A DNA stretch of 64,000 nucleotides from Bradysia coprophila (Eukaryota > Arthropoda > Insecta > Diptera > Sciaridae), in assembly GCF_014529535.1 (NCBI RefSeq), contig NW_023503501.1, forward strand, positions 2,920,150 to 2,984,149. Reading direction: 5' to 3'. A program made the position numbers and the translations under genes. Within the stretch, counting starts at the first letter, position 1, and each line of letters begins with the position of its first letter. Shown here in pieces: positions 1 through 12,815 of the stretch. The notes beneath the pieces are model-generated. The model searched no databases, was not told where the DNA came from, and saw only the letters and a program-made list of their open reading frames with translations.

Positions 1-48
1 CTCGAAACCGTTTCGCATAACATCCAACGACTTCACTTCTATTTTTAG

Positions 49-3000
49 GTGCTCTAGCTTACGCTGAATTGGGCACCATGAATACATCATCTGGTGCAGA
101 GTGGGCATATTTTATGGACGCGTTTGGAGCGCCTCCTGCCTTTCTGTTTTCATGGGTTTCAACATTGGTACTTAAACCATCTCAGATGGCTATTATATGC
201 CTTTCATTTGCCCAATATGCAGTTGAAGCTTTTGTTTCAGAATGCGATCCGCCAGTGGCTGTTGTGAAAATGGTTGCAATGTTGGCTATTGGTATGTATA
301 TCCAAAGCGAACTTTTTTTTAGTGATAAAAAAACCGGGTTGTTAATTCATAGATGATTAAGTCGTAAGATGATGTTGTGTTGTGTTAGACCGAAGGTATT
401 CTTTTAAGTCAACTTTCATGTGGGAATATCATTGATAAAATGTCTTTGTTTCTTTTTTCCATAATTTCAGTGAGTATATTGTGTGTGAACTGCTATAGCG
501 TCAATTTAGGCATGGCTGTCCAAAATGTTTTTGCGTCAGCTAAGATGGTAGCAGTGCTGATAGTTATAGGCGGCGGTGCCTATAAACTATGTCAGGGAAA
601 CGTTCAACATCTACAAAATGCATTTAATAATCCTGCACCGCCGTTTGGAGCGATCGCAGCCGCATTTTACACAGGGTTGTGGGCCTATGACGGCTGGAAT
701 AACTTAAATTACGTGACCGAAGAGATTCAAAATCCATCCAAGTAAGGGAAAAATTGATTGTACATCAAACGCCTTTGCATTGACTCACTTCCACACCGAA
801 ACGTTAGGAATCTGCCGTTGTCGATAATGATTGGAATACCATTGGTGACACTGTGCTATGCATTGATCAACATTTCATATCTGGCTGCAATGTCACCTAC
901 CGAAATGATTGAATCGGAAGCTGTGGCGGTTACATTTGGTCACAGAATACTCGGTGCGTTGGCGTGGCTGATGCCATTGAGCGTGACAATCAGCACGTTC
1001 GGTAGCGCAAATGGAACTCTATTTGCAGCGGGAAGGTGAGTGTCCTCATCACACTCATAGATACACTGCCACATACACTTTCAAAAGTTTCGGACTTGTA
1101 AATTCGTCCAAATATTCGAAAAGATCCTTTCAATTCATCATTTTACATTTTTCCTTGAACTATGAGTAGTGATAATTAGAAACGCCATAAATTGTGCATC
1201 GCGCAGATTTGCAATAAAATTCTTGTTATTGTCGTAGATGCGAGAGAATGAGATGTGGCAATAAAATTTTTAACGGCTTATTTAACGTAATGTGGCGGAA
1301 ACTTAATTGGATGGCATTTAAATATGCTGCGACGAATGTGATGCAAAATCACAATTTTATATTTCAATATCTCGTATAATGCGGCCATCATCAAATGTGA
1401 AAATTAAATTCTTAATCTCTTTTTAGATTGTGCTTTGCCGCCAGTCGAGAAGGTCATCTGCTTGACATTCTATCATATGTACATGTACGACGCTTAACCC
1501 CATCACCGGGATTAATATTCCACGTTCGTAAATTTAGCTTTAGTTTGAAAGGGCTTGAAATGATTTGACTTTTTCCTGCAGTCTTTGATAGCCGCAGCTA
1601 TGGTTTCGTATGGTACAATCGATTCGTTGATTGACTTCTTCAGTTTTACAGCGTGGATTTTTTACGGCGGTTCCATGTTCGCTTTGATCGTAATGAGATA
1701 TACAAAACCCAATTATCCAAGGCCTTACAAAGTATGTAGCACGACTAAAAGCTAGCGAACATTTCTAAATTCAATTAAATTCTACAGGTGCCAATCATCA
1801 TTCCATATGTGGTTCTGAGTAAGTTTTTCAAAATTTCTTGCCCTCTTTCAATTCCTTGTAGTTACAACGCTGTGGCCCTTATTTCAAGGCCTATTTTAAG
1901 TAAATTAAATTCTTACACCTTGTCAGCGATTTTCCCTTTTTTACTAGTACAATCGCATCGAAATACCCATGTTCCCTTTACGACTTTCTCACTTGTTTTT
2001 GAAGTCCACGAACCAACCAACTAACCTCGTATCATATGTCTTAACAATAAAATTAAATTTCGGAATTTTTGAGGATTTTTAGGATTTTTGGGAAATGAAT
2101 TCCTTAAAGTAAGGCCTGCCTACAGGGCTAATTACTCGGAATTTTCAATCTTAAATTTTTCAAAATTCTGAAAGTTCTTAAATTTGAGAATTTTAGAAAT
2201 TTTAAAAATTACAGTGAACGACATCTCAAATGTCTCACTGTCATTTTTTTCAGAGAATGTCATTGTGAATTTGCAATGACACAATAAAATTCTCAGAAAA
2301 ATTTGACAGTGAGACATTTGAGATGTCGTTCACTGTAATTCTCAAAAATTCCTAATATTCTTTAAACTCCTGAAAATTCATAAAAGTTCCAAAAATTCCG
2401 AAATTTGACATTTGTTAAAATGTAAGAACTATGCTAAAAGGCTAGTTGGTCGGAGTAATTCAAAACCAACTGAGAAAACCGTAGAAGATTCATATAAAAT
2501 TCTAAAATTTGTAAGAACCTAAAATTCCTAAAAAATCTGAAAACAATTCTTAAAATTATTAAAAATTTCCGAAAAAATTCTAAATAATAAGGCACAATTC
2601 TCGGAACCTGCGTCTTTGTAGGAATAACGAAAATTTACTAAACTCAGCGAGGTTCCAGAAATTTGATTAGTCCCTCGGTGAAAACAAAGTCTCAAAACTT
2701 CGAAAAACGAATGCCCACGGTTTTTTGTGACGTGCGCAGCATATCGAACTTTTAGGACTTCCGTTTTTTCCCATAATTCATGCAGGCTTCTCCGTATTCA
2801 TTCGCCCTAGAGACACCTAGATTACGACATTTTGAAAGTAAACTTATCTTTCCAGTTATCTCCATTTACCTGGTTGTCGGTCCCATAATAGACAAACCTC
2901 AAATCGAGTACCTGTACGCAGTGATGTTCATATTGACTGGTCTCATATTTTACATACCGTTCGTGAAGTACGGCATGACACCGAGATTTATGGGTAATTT

Positions 3001-3130
3001 AATGGGCAGAAACTGCAAATGTTTACGGTTTACTAATAAATTACTGTTTTTTTGTGCAGAAAAAGTCACACTCTTCCTTCAACTGTTGTTGGAAGTTGTA
3101 CCTACAACCACAATGGGAATGTTTGATTGA
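49..3130 (+). CDS. SLC7/LAT-type amino-acid transporter, 3' part
   Basis: Light-chain-type amino-acid exchanger of the plasma membrane (SLC7 family), missing its 5' exons because the window starts inside the gene. Exons read as 49-291, 471-741, 808-1035, 1427-1523, 1582-1731, 1788-1818, 2856-2993 and 3060-3130 (TGA), giving 408 residues in one frame. Family landmarks in order: [14 protein letters not shown]-like [46 protein letters not shown], a PYK segment, GPIIDKP, and a C-terminal LLLEVVP resembling the LMQVVP tail of human LAT1. Several hydrophobic helices are visible, as expected for a 12-helix carrier. The donor of the fourth exon is a weak GTTCGT, but phase and alignment support it. 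Intron 1819-2855 carries a short hairpin element. LAT type rather than b(0,+) is an inference; substrate cannot be told. Confidence 0.9.
2212..2335. repeat. Hairpin MITE family A, copy 1
   Basis: A 124-bp near-perfect inverted repeat with termini CAGTGAACGACATCTCAAAT, flanked by TA on both sides. It lies in the large intron of the SLC7 gene. TA flanks fit a Tc1/mariner-type non-autonomous element. Closely matching copies sit at 3770-3897 and 43601-43724. Confidence 0.85.
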
Positions 3131-3769
3131 AAACGTGTTATACTTGATATAGCATCAATGCTGGCTAAAAGGACTTCTATTTAAATGATAAAGAAAAGTT
3201 ATATATTTACTACAAATGAAATATTAAATTAGATACTAGAACAATAGATATTAACCACAAAAAATGAATTGTTGTTTTGAGAAAAAGGTACAGTCGACGT
3301 CAGTGAAATTCAGGCATGCATTTGTTTCAACTGGTTCTCAGCCGGTTCCATTCAACGATCACTATAGAGTATTATGATGAAAGAGAAAGAAATATTTCGA
3401 CAAGTACCCCAAGGCAAGTTATAATAAACTGGTCTTCGGTGTTCTCACTCACATCATAACATGTTGAAAGAGAAGCAAATACTTTGACAGGCAAGTTATA
3501 TAATTAATAGGTCTTCGGTTTTCTCGCTCTGGATCATAACACTCTATTGTTTGTATGAGTGGACCAGATGAAAAACAGCTGAAATAAATTCGTGTCTACA
3601 TTTCACTGACTGTAACTGAAATAAAACACTCATCAAGTCATCTCTTGGTTAATTATTGACCGATAATCAGAATCATTCTTTTCATGATCACTGATTTTAT
3701 GAAAATTGTAATTTTTTCGATTTGTGATAAAGCCTATTTTAGTGAAATATAGTTTCTCTAATTTCGCTA

Positions 3770-3897
3770 CAGTGAACGACATCTCAAATGTCTCACTGTC
3801 ATTTTTTTCAGAGAATGTCATTGTGAATGACATTGCAATGACACAATAAAATTCTCAGAAAAATTTGACAGTGAGACATTTGAGATGTCGTTCACTG
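3770..3897. repeat. Hairpin MITE family A, copy 2
   Basis: A 128-bp inverted repeat with the same CAGTGAACGACATCTC termini and TA flanks as the copy at 2212-2335. It differs by a few bases in the central part. Confidence 0.85.
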
Positions 3898-4771
3898 TAA
3901 GTTTCACCAAGTCTAATTTCGTGAAGTTTTGTTAGATTTATTGAAATTTGGGGAAATCCATCATCGTTCAGTAAGATTTAGATTTTAAAAAAATAATCGA
4001 CCGAAGGTGAACTCTGGTGAAATGTAAACAATTTATGAAAACCGCCTAAGGAACTTCTCCAAATTGGAGAAATTTTAATGGAATTTAGCGAAACTTCATG
4101 TAAATAGTTCCACTAAGTTTCTCTAAATTTGATCAAAATTTACTTGAAATACACCCTGATTTGTAACGGTGAGCGTTTTACTTCAATAACGTAACACATG
4201 TACGTAAATACCTTTGAGGATTATTATTGATTGTTCTACTATGATTTATATATATTATATCAAAACTGTGAGTTTAACGATATTAGTCTGTTTAAGTTTA
4301 ACCAATAAATATTAAGCTCAAAGCAATTAGGTTTACAGAGAACGTTGGCAATAAAATGCAGTATTTTTGTGTTGACAAAACTGAGAGTTGAAAGCGCTGA
4401 CTTATAAACGACTTTTTTTAAGCACTTGCTTTCCAAATAAAATACCATTAATGTAGTGAGCACTCAATTTTTGCTGCCAAATTTAGATGTTATGAACAGG
4501 TAACGATACGAGCATAATATTATGATGAAATTGGAAAGAGACTTAGCAGATTCGCTTAATTCATAGTCAAAACCATTAAGCCGCTTCTGTAGCAAAATGT
4601 ACATGACTAGGATTTTTCTCTTTTATTGTATGCTCTCAGCTCTCACTTTCCTAAGTAACTGGGGAATTTTCAATGGAATGGGAATGGTACCGAGAAATCT
4701 CCCAATTTATCATTAGCAGTCTGTCTTTGCTTCCTTATTTGTTTTTCTTACCATACTAAACAAATAGTATT

Positions 4772-4886
4772 GTACATAACTAGGCATGAAAGTAGAGTTT
4801 TCGTGTGGATTGTGTCGTCCGAGGCGAAGCTGAGGTCAATAAGCACACGAAAACAACACTTTTAATGGTTATTTCTAGTTATGTAA
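4772..4886. repeat. Foldback element with CG-rich loop
   Basis: Imperfect inverted repeat: TACATAACTAG on the left pairs with CTAGTTATGTA on the right, and GTTTTCGTGTG pairs with CACACGAAAAC nearer the centre. The loop contains CCGAGGCGAAGCTGAGG, a motif of a kind seen in several other hairpins of this window. Confidence 0.6.
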
Positions 4887-5063
4887 TGGATTTTTCTTCC
4901 TGAAGTACCAAAACCGTCACATTCACTCACCAAATTTAGTACCGAAAGAGCAACATTCTCCGACACTTTTTTCTCTCAATTTTCATTCCCGCTTATGTCA
5001 TTTTCGATCCTATCTTTATTCTTTCCCAGATGTGTCATGTACTATAACAAATGAAAATGCTAC

Positions 5064-5222
5064 ACATGTGATATTAAATGCGATCTCGCATCAGATTTTG
5101 TGATATCGCATGCGATCTCGCATTATATTTTGTTATATCGAATCCCATCTCGCATGTGATATTGTGATATCGCATGAGATTTTGTGATATCGCATACGAT
5201 CTCGCATGTGGTATAGAGATCG
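5064..5222. repeat. Degenerate GCGATCTCGCAT / GATATCGCAT repeat
   Basis: Short irregular repetitions of GCGATCTCGCAT and TGTGATATCGCAT alternate over about 160 bp. Units are partly palindromic. No coding meaning is apparent. Confidence 0.6.
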
Positions 5223-5293
5223 CAGCTGAATATGGCGTGCAAATCTGTTGTTATGTTTTGTTCGGAATGTGACTTTGGTACTCCAGGAAGAAA

Positions 5294-5451
5294 AATAGTA
5301 TACATACCACGGATCGAAAAGGTGTGTTTTAGACCACGGTGGTGAAAACGTCCTTGGTCTCCGCTCCGCTTCGCGTCGCTCCATCCCTGGACGTTTTCAC
5401 CACCTGGGTCTAAAACACACCTTTTCGATCCTTGGTATGTAACATACTATT
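5294..5451. repeat. Foldback element
   Basis: About 60-bp arms: AAAGGTGTGTTTTAGACC on the left and GGTCTAAAACACACCTTT on the right, with GGTGAAAACGTCC and GGACGTTTTCACC further in. The loop CTCCGCTCCGCTTCGCGTCG is CG-rich against AT-rich surroundings. Confidence 0.75.
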
Positions 5452-6087
5452 ACATGCTGAGGGCTCTTGACCATTCAATTGAAAATGTGAACCAATCATT
5501 TTGTTCCAGTTCTATTACCAGAGCTCGTTTTAAAGTAATTAACTTTTGTGAAACATCGAGGAGACTAAAGAAAACTTATCATTAAAAATTGTTCATTAAA
5601 TAAACATAAATTAAAATATGAAAATCTATTGGGAAAAAAATGTTTTAAAATTTAACAAAAGTCTGTTTTTATTCAATTTTTTCAAAATGAAAACAAACGA
5701 AAAATTGTGCAAAAGCAAAATTCAATTCGCTATAAGTTCTTGGGACTGCGATCAGGAATTGTACACGAACATTATTTTTGTCACTATACGGAAAATTTCA
5801 ACTGGAAATTGAGAAAAAGACACAAATGTTTAAGATATAATTTTTATAAATAATTTTGTAATTTAAATTAGTTAAACAAAAATTCTATTAGAGAAAAGTG
5901 TTGTAATTGATTAATAAAAAAATTTAAACAAAAACAGAGAATGAATTTGCACTGTTCAGCGTACAACGGATTTCGTTTTTATCCGAAGGGGAATCAAATT
6001 CCAGAGGTTAAGTTCGACGATGGAATTTGTTTTATTGCCGCTTGATAATACAATTCTATTAATTCTGAACGTCTGAACATGGTAATA

Positions 6088-6387
6088 TTTTTACCTACAT
6101 TTGGGCGCAAAGTTATTACTATTTTGATGATAATGTTGGACTCGCATCATTTTCTGAAAAAGTACGAATATTACTTTTAAGTACTTTTTCAGAAAAGGAT
6201 GCTCGTCCACACACCCTCTCTGAACAAAAATAAAGCTTTACGGGAAATGCACCCAAATATTGATTGCTGTTCTAAATAGAGGGACCCTAAGGGAGTTCAA
6301 AACGATGGTCAGTTAAGTCGGACTTAAGTTAAGTCCAAAATTATCATCAAAACAATCATAATTTTGCGCCCAAATGTAGGCAACAAT
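6088..6387. repeat. TIR element with nested hairpin
   Basis: Termini CCTACATTTGGGCGCAAA and TTTGCGCCCAAATGTAGG are inverted copies. An inner hairpin (arms AGTACTTTTTCAGAAAA-like) sits at about 6153-6206. Non-autonomous; no transposase frame is seen. Confidence 0.65.
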
Positions 6388-6703
6388 TTACCCATGTGTA
6401 AATCTATCTCAACCCATTCGGAATTAGGACGACGGTTCAAAATTTTGTTTGATTTCGTTATAAAAAAAATTGGACATTCGAGTACTATAGTCAATGCCAA
6501 AGTACGCGCACTCATGAAAATACCGAAGTAATATTCTAGTAGTTATTCCGAAAAGAACTATTTTCACGATTTCTTGGTAAGAAAATTTCAACGAGTGCGA
6601 AGTTTACGGTGAGAGCGAAGCGAGTTTGTATAATATACATTGTTGTTCATAGGCTAATAGACAAAAAATACAATTTTTGAAGTAGTAACTTGCTTGCTTA
6701 AGA

Positions 6704-7027
6704 GCAATGGACCCTTTGTGAATTTGTAGCCTAGATTTAGGCGGAAAAATATTCGTTTTTTGATGGTTTCTCTGAACCAAAATCTTTTTTTGAAAAAGGA
6801 GAACCATTAAAGCACACAAAAATGTGTTACTTTGAAAGAAATAATTGGTGTGTGAGTCATAGCTTAAGCAAAGATTGATCCAAGTGAGATAAACCAATTT
6901 TTAATTTAAAAGTAACACATTTTTGCTTGCTTTAATGGTTTTACTTAAAAAAAATAAGATTTTGGTTTAGATAAACCATCAAAAACGAATATTTTTCCGC
7001 CTAAATCTAGGCCACAAATTTACAAAG
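6704..7027. repeat. Hairpin MITE family B, copy 1
   Basis: Inverted termini read CTTTGTGAATTTGTAGCC and GGCCACAAATTTACAAAG. The subterminal block TTAGGCGGAAAAATATTCG is present in both arms. Related copies lie at 16241-16535 and 27353-27623. Confidence 0.75.
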
Positions 7028-7059
7028 GACACATTAATCTTAGGCAGATTCTATTTGCA

Positions 7060-7427
7060 CCCGAGTGCAAATAGTCAATATGAACACTATTTGCACACGG
7101 CGGGTGCAAGTAGTCAATATGAACACTATTTGCACTCGGGTGCAAATAGTCAATATGAACATTATTTGCACCCGGGTGCAAATAGTCAATATGGATACTA
7201 TTTGCACCCGGGTGCAAATAGTCAATATGAACACTATTTGCACCCGGGTGCAAATAGTCAATATGGATACTATTTGCACCCGGGTGCAAATAGTCAATAT
7301 GAACACTATTTGCACACGGCGGGTGCAAGTAGTCAATATGAACACTATTTGCACTCGGGTGCAAATAGTCAATATGAACGCTATTTGCACCCAGGTGGAA
7401 ATAGTCAATGTATGAGCTATTTGCAGT
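7060..7427. repeat. 36-bp minisatellite with palindromic units
   Basis: About ten tandem units of 36 bp (two of 39 bp). Each reads roughly GTGCAAATAGTCAATATG followed by a short variable part and CTATTTGCACCCGG. The two ends of a unit are inverted copies of each other, so every unit can form a hairpin. Since 36 is a multiple of 3 and the unit lacks stops in several frames, long open frames appear on both strands; these are repeat artefacts. The array directly follows a family B hairpin element. Confidence 0.95.
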
Positions 7428-9280
7428 CGAATGGTATGTTAACATTATGAAATATGATTTCGCGCGGCGCGGCATCGTTCGTTTGAAAATTTGAGACATG
7501 ATTCACTTTGTTTATTCTGATTTGTTTTGAATAAAATAAAAGGAATGAACAATTTATGAGAAGACAAGATTATTTTATGATATTTTTGTAATAATTGCAA
7601 AAATCTATTAAGAAAATCAGTCAGTCAAGGGACCCACGCAAAAGGGTTTATTATTGAAAGATGACACAGCCGTGGTCGTTATTGCGGTCGTACATGTTTC
7701 GAAAAACGATTTTGGTGAAAAGATATCATCGAAAATAAAATATAAATGTCGGATTATCGGATATAATTTTAGCCAAGCATCCTCTTAAGACTTGAATTCT
7801 TATTGTTTATTTTCGAAAGTCAGCCTGATCTGCTTATTTCTAGCAGTACGAGTACATAAAACGTCTAAAGGATTGAGCAAACTATTCGATGAACATTTTA
7901 TTATTGCTTATTTAACAAAACGATTGTTTCCATCAAGATGAAGACTGTGCACAGTGATGGTAATATTGTGTGTATAATATGTGAGTAACCTTCAGCATTT
8001 TTCATTTATTTAAGCTTTTAGGTAGATCCCCGTCACAATATATTATAAGTTTAATGTTAACTCAACTCTTTTTTTTAATATTCTACACATTCCGGTTTCA
8101 ACAATAAATTATCCCATGAAGCTGAAATAGAAATTAACGCACAAATTTCAGACGAATTGAAATGAGGAAATTATTAGTTTTTTTTAAATAATTATTTTCT
8201 AAGTGTTTGGTAAATCAAGTGGGTTGAAGTGGATGCTGAAGTACTTTTCAATGAAGCGGTAATGTTTAATTGTTTTGTCAAATATTTAGTTATTATTGAG
8301 TGTCAGGTGTCGTTGATTCCGTTGTTCCGATAACAACATAATTCGACGAAAAAATAAGGAAAAATTGAAACTCTATTTCGCTGAAATTTCGGTATCGTTC
8401 TTAAAGTTTTAGAATTTTTCGTTATTTTTTGTTCTTATGCTATGATCTGCATGCATACTGTACCCATTATGCGATATGTATGCACTACGTCAACGTAAAT
8501 GGCTCCTCGCTGAAATGAAATATGCATTTTGATTGCCTAATCACGTAAAGCACAGTACGTACATGAGTCCAAATTTTAAATTTGACGAGTGGAAATACCG
8601 CCCTCCGCAGACGTTATGTTGTATTACTGACTCTTCACTGACAACGACAATGTTTCTTTGAATCGTATAAAGACCTATTTCTAAACTTGTTCCATTTTTG
8701 CTAAATAAAAGGTTCGGATATTACTAAATTCTCACAGCTTCTATTTGTCCACTTTCATTTTACAACTTTCGTTCTTTCAGCTTTAAATAGAAAAATAAAT
8801 TTATAAATGAGTGTTCATGTGATACATCCGATGGCACATTCGTGCATGTAAGATGACTTCATTACTTATTTCCCAACCCCTAATGAACCTACCTTAATAA
8901 AACGAACTGTCTCTAAGTATAGTTAGGTATGAATCACTCACATGCAACAAACATGAATCGAATATTGATGTATAGCGTTAAGAACATTTAAGCGCACGTG
9001 TCCCACAGTTGATTAACTCATTTCGATGGAAATATTTTATAGTTTTTGAAAAGAGTTGATACTGACTGCGGTAAGGTCATTTATTTATGAGATGAGATAC
9101 ATAAAATTATCGAAAAGGGTATTAAAATTATGTAATAAATTGCTTGGAATGAATAAATTATTATAGAAAATTAGAATTAATTAGTACACTGATGTTATGT
9201 ATCGACTGTGTATATGTTGCTTTTATTTATAATAGACAAATGCTGGTATAAGTAACCAAAAAGAGGTGCACAGATTAACT

Positions 9281-10083
9281 TTGTGCCACCGAGAATTGAA
9301 ATACGACGGATTTCAATATCGATAACTAGATTGAAATGTCCAAAATTACAACACCCGTTTTCATGGCTTATTACAACACTCAAACCAGTGTTGAAATGAA
9401 ATTCGTATGAGTTATTACAGCATTCGTTTTAAAAAAATGCAAAGCAACGTGATCGATCAAATTCGAAGAGTGATTGTTTACAATGAAAATTCTGAATTTT
9501 TGTGCATTTGTCTATTTCAATTCTCGGTTGGCACAAAGCATGATGTGTTACACGTATTGTAATGAGATTTTTTCAGCACACGACCCAATTTTCCTTACTC
9601 GCTCCGCTCGTAAGGAAAACTTGGGTCTAGTGCTGAAAAAATCAACATTACAATACTTGTAACACAACATACTATTGTAATACCACTTAAATAGTATGTT
9701 GTGTTACAAGTATTGTAATGTTGATTTTTTCAGCACTAGACCCAAGTTTTCCTTACGAGCGGAGCGAGTAAGGAAAATTGGGTCGTGTGCTGAAAAAATC
9801 TCATTACAATACGTGTAACACATCATGCTTTGTGCCAACCGAGAATTGAAATAGACAAGAGCACAAAAAATCATAATTTTCATTGTAAACAATCACTCTT
9901 CAAATTTGATCGATCACATTGCTTTGCATTTTTTCAAACGAATGCTGTAACAACTCATACAAATTCCATATCAACACTGCTTTGAGTGTTGTAATATCAC
10001 ATCAAACGGGTGCTGAAATAAGTCACTTTACAACACTAAAATGAGTGCTGAAAAGAGTCGTATTTCAATTCTCGGTGGCACAA
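9281..10083. repeat. 803-bp composite palindrome
   Basis: The two halves are inverted copies around about 9683. Outer ends read TTGTGCCACCGAGAATTG and CAATTCTCGGTGGCACAA. The same terminal motif recurs inverted inside each arm (about 9517-9540 and 9824-9850). So each arm looks like a 260-bp element with its own inverted ends, and the two flank a core hairpin with ACTCGCTCCGCTCGT. Identical 62-codon frames on opposite strands (9474-9662 and 9704-9892) follow from the symmetry and are not genes. Confidence 0.9.
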
Positions 10084-10659
10084 AATACTGATTGTTTCCT
10101 TTTATTTACTTTCAATATTTCGTATTTCCAGTCAATTCCTTGTAATTCCATCAGTTGCTATCAATTTCTTCAATTTCTAGTATTTCTAGTATTTCTTTCA
10201 ATTCTTATTAATTACCTCATGTTCCGGCAGCTACGAAACTTCAGTGATATCGACACTTTTCGTTAAATTTTAAGGAAATCTTAAAAAATTATCGGAATAA
10301 AGAAAAGTAAAGAAAAATTTTGAAAATTGTTTCTAAAAATAAGACAGTGAATTGGATAGTAACAGAAAATATCGTCGAATTATTAAAAATTAATAGGAAT
10401 TGAAGCGCAGATCCAAAACGAAATTAATACGGTAATTGAAGGATTTGAAAGGAAATAGAAAACGATTTGCCACCCCTTTGGCCTCGTTTTCCCCTTGTCT
10501 CTATTTGACCTATTTTATTATTATTTTCGCGCAGACAAATGTGAATCGACGAAGGGACAGGCTGTTCTAACAGCTGCAATTCAGCGAATAAGTGAAACAA
10601 AGACCAAAATCGACGATTTGAAAAAAATAAGTTTTTGAACCTTAATTGGAATTCCTAAG

Positions 10660-10875
10660 TTTTTCATGTATCTCAAAAAAATGTCTTATACATGTGTGCA
10701 ATAACGACCACGAGTGTGTTAGCTTCAACAGAACATAGATTTGGTTGTAGCAATTTGACCAGCTCTGAGAAAACTGAGCAGTGTATGCAAATTTGGTTAA
10801 ATTTAACTGCTCACTTTTCTCAGAGCAGGTCAAACGAATACATTTTTCAAAAAAGATTCTGATGAAAAGATATTA
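10660..10875. repeat. Hairpin MITE family C, copy
   Basis: Contains the family C core GACCAGCTCTGAGAAAA and its inverse TTTTCTCAGAGCAGGTC around 10757-10831. Subterminal sequences match the other copies (AACGACCACGA; GATTCTGATGAAAAGATAT). Confidence 0.7.
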
Positions 10876-12745
10876 ACAAAAATGAAAGACACACAAGTTT
10901 TGGCTGCGATTTCGAGGGGCATCGATGAAGGAAGGAAAAATTTTCTCGGGGTATTTGTTCAATGCTGAAAGACTGTATATTCTATATTCCTTCCATTAGC
11001 AGTGCCTTTAGCTTTTGGGCACCATCGGGCAATTGGAAAAATAGTCGCCAATTTATTAAAGTTACATTTTTTGAAAGGATTTCGGGTTCCATTTTGCTCG
11101 TTTTGCCTATATGGAAGAGGCGGCACTGTCCATTAGAATAGAAGGTTAAAATTCTTAGGATCGAGCAAACGGCAAAGCGCCTTTCTTGTTACATTTCGTA
11201 GAAGGGTAAACTCATTAGAATCGAACAAACGGCCCTTCGTAGAAGGGTAAATTGGTAAATTCACTAGAATCATACAAAACGCATTTCTGTTACATTTTGT
11301 AGAGGGGTAATATCCATAAGATCGAACAAACGGCCTTTGCCTACAGAAAAAGATGGTGATGTGCCCAAAACACATGCGACGTTGTCTCTTTGAATACTGC
11401 AGAGCAGACGCTGAAACGCTGCATAAAGAAAGACTTCAGACTATCAGTAAATTTGAAAGCAGATAAACCTAAATTACCCATTGCCTCGACTGCAAATGGT
11501 ACGAAATGGTGTGATTGTTTCGTAATTCTTCATAGTCTTTAAATTTTTCTTTCTGACGGAGAGGGCCTATTATCTGAAATGTTTTCAAGAATTTTGTAAG
11601 AATTTTGAAATTTTAGAGCTTTATGGAATTTTGAGAATTTTTACAAATTTAAAGATTTTTTTCAGAATTAATTCTTAAAAGTTCCTAATTTGAAAATTTT
11701 AGAATTCTTTAGGAATTTTTAAAGAGTGAGTCATTATAAATTCACGGCAATATAATACCTCACGTCAAGTCAATGAAATATTATAAAATGTGCGTAGCCC
11801 AATTTCGTGTCTTAAATTTCTATGTTATCCTGTAAAATTGAATAACTATCGTCCATTCAGAACAGTGGATGCGTCATACAATGAATATATCACTATAGGT
11901 AGAGCGAAGGGGAAAAAAATTCGGAGCACATTCACAATTATTAATCGACTAAATTAACATAAAAATGTAAATTTGAATAATCTTTTTTCTATTAAATTTT
12001 CAAGATTCAAGACTAACCAATTCGAGTTGATTAATTTCCGTCAATAGAAAAAAACGTGCTCAGATGTGATAGATAAGTGTTTGGTTATATGGTTCGATTA
12101 TATAATTAATCAGACCCTGTAGAAACATTGAAATGAACAAAAAAATTGTATTTCCTTACCACTTGTTGTTCAGTGCTGCTGTAAGTCTATCTAAAATTGA
12201 TTTTTATTTTGAATTTTTTATTTTATTTTTTTATCATTTTTAGTTATTAATTTAATAAATTGGAGACATAACAAAACAGTTATAGTCGTTAGATGTCGTA
12301 CAATTCTTTTGTGATGTTGATAAATCATCTTAAACCATATATGGTCAGAGTGTGAGAGCATACAATATTATGAGTAAACGTTGGTGTATACCGATGGCCT
12401 TTAAATTTCCTCACTCGTTCTAGACCTTTGTAACATTCGAACTTTCGTTCAAGGCCTATAATCGCCTTTTTCTCATTTATTTCTGATGTCAAATTCGATA
12501 CCAAAACAGACTCGAATTCTCGTAAAGACTTATATATTTCTTCGACACATCCACATTCGAAATTACTTAAAAAATACAAAAAAAAACAACAACTTTACTA
12601 TGCGTTAAGCTCGTCATATTAAAACGAGTCGATATATATTAAAAAAAAAAAAACATAATTTTAGCATTTTCAACCTGTTTGGTGTCTTATTTTTGATAAG
12701 TAAACACTTAACAATAAAAGATAGAAGTTCGGCCGACGACAGCTT

Positions 12746-12753
12746 TATATAAA
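12746..12753 (+). promoter_or_regulatory. TATA box of cysteine protease 1
   Basis: TATATAAA lies 63 bp before the ATG-only first exon at 12816. The tandem paralogue has the same element at almost the same distance, which supports it as the core promoter. Confidence 0.7.
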
Positions 12754-12815
12754 TGTAGACCATTGGTCGTTTCGGTTGTTATTTGATTGTAGAATTTTAA
12801 CCAGAATTTGTGATT

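Larger units (their letters stand above)
3131..12745. other. Long gene-free region rich in foldback repeats
   Basis: No open frame here resembles a known protein, and none of the long frames is supported by codon structure. What can be seen is a series of inverted-repeat elements (listed separately), a 36-bp minisatellite, simple AT-rich DNA and a few repeat fragments. A short ATG frame at 12133 running into a GTAAGT-like site (about 12180) could be an isolated first exon, but nothing downstream continues it convincingly. Confidence 0.6.

Noticed and set aside
7060-7427. CRISPR-like regular array
   Set aside because: Units are contiguous with no unique spacers between them, and the genome is eukaryotic.
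7020-7499. Long open frames on both strands (up to 159 codons) through a repeat
   Set aside because: All of them translate the 36-bp minisatellite; the period is a multiple of three, so every stop-free frame stays open. No start context or family support.
9474-9892. Pair of identical 62-codon frames on opposite strands
   Set aside because: They are mirror images produced by the palindrome at 9281-10083, not a gene pair.
12133-12190. First exon of a further gene
   Set aside because: The ATG frame runs into a donor-like site, but no downstream exon with a matching phase and meaning was found.
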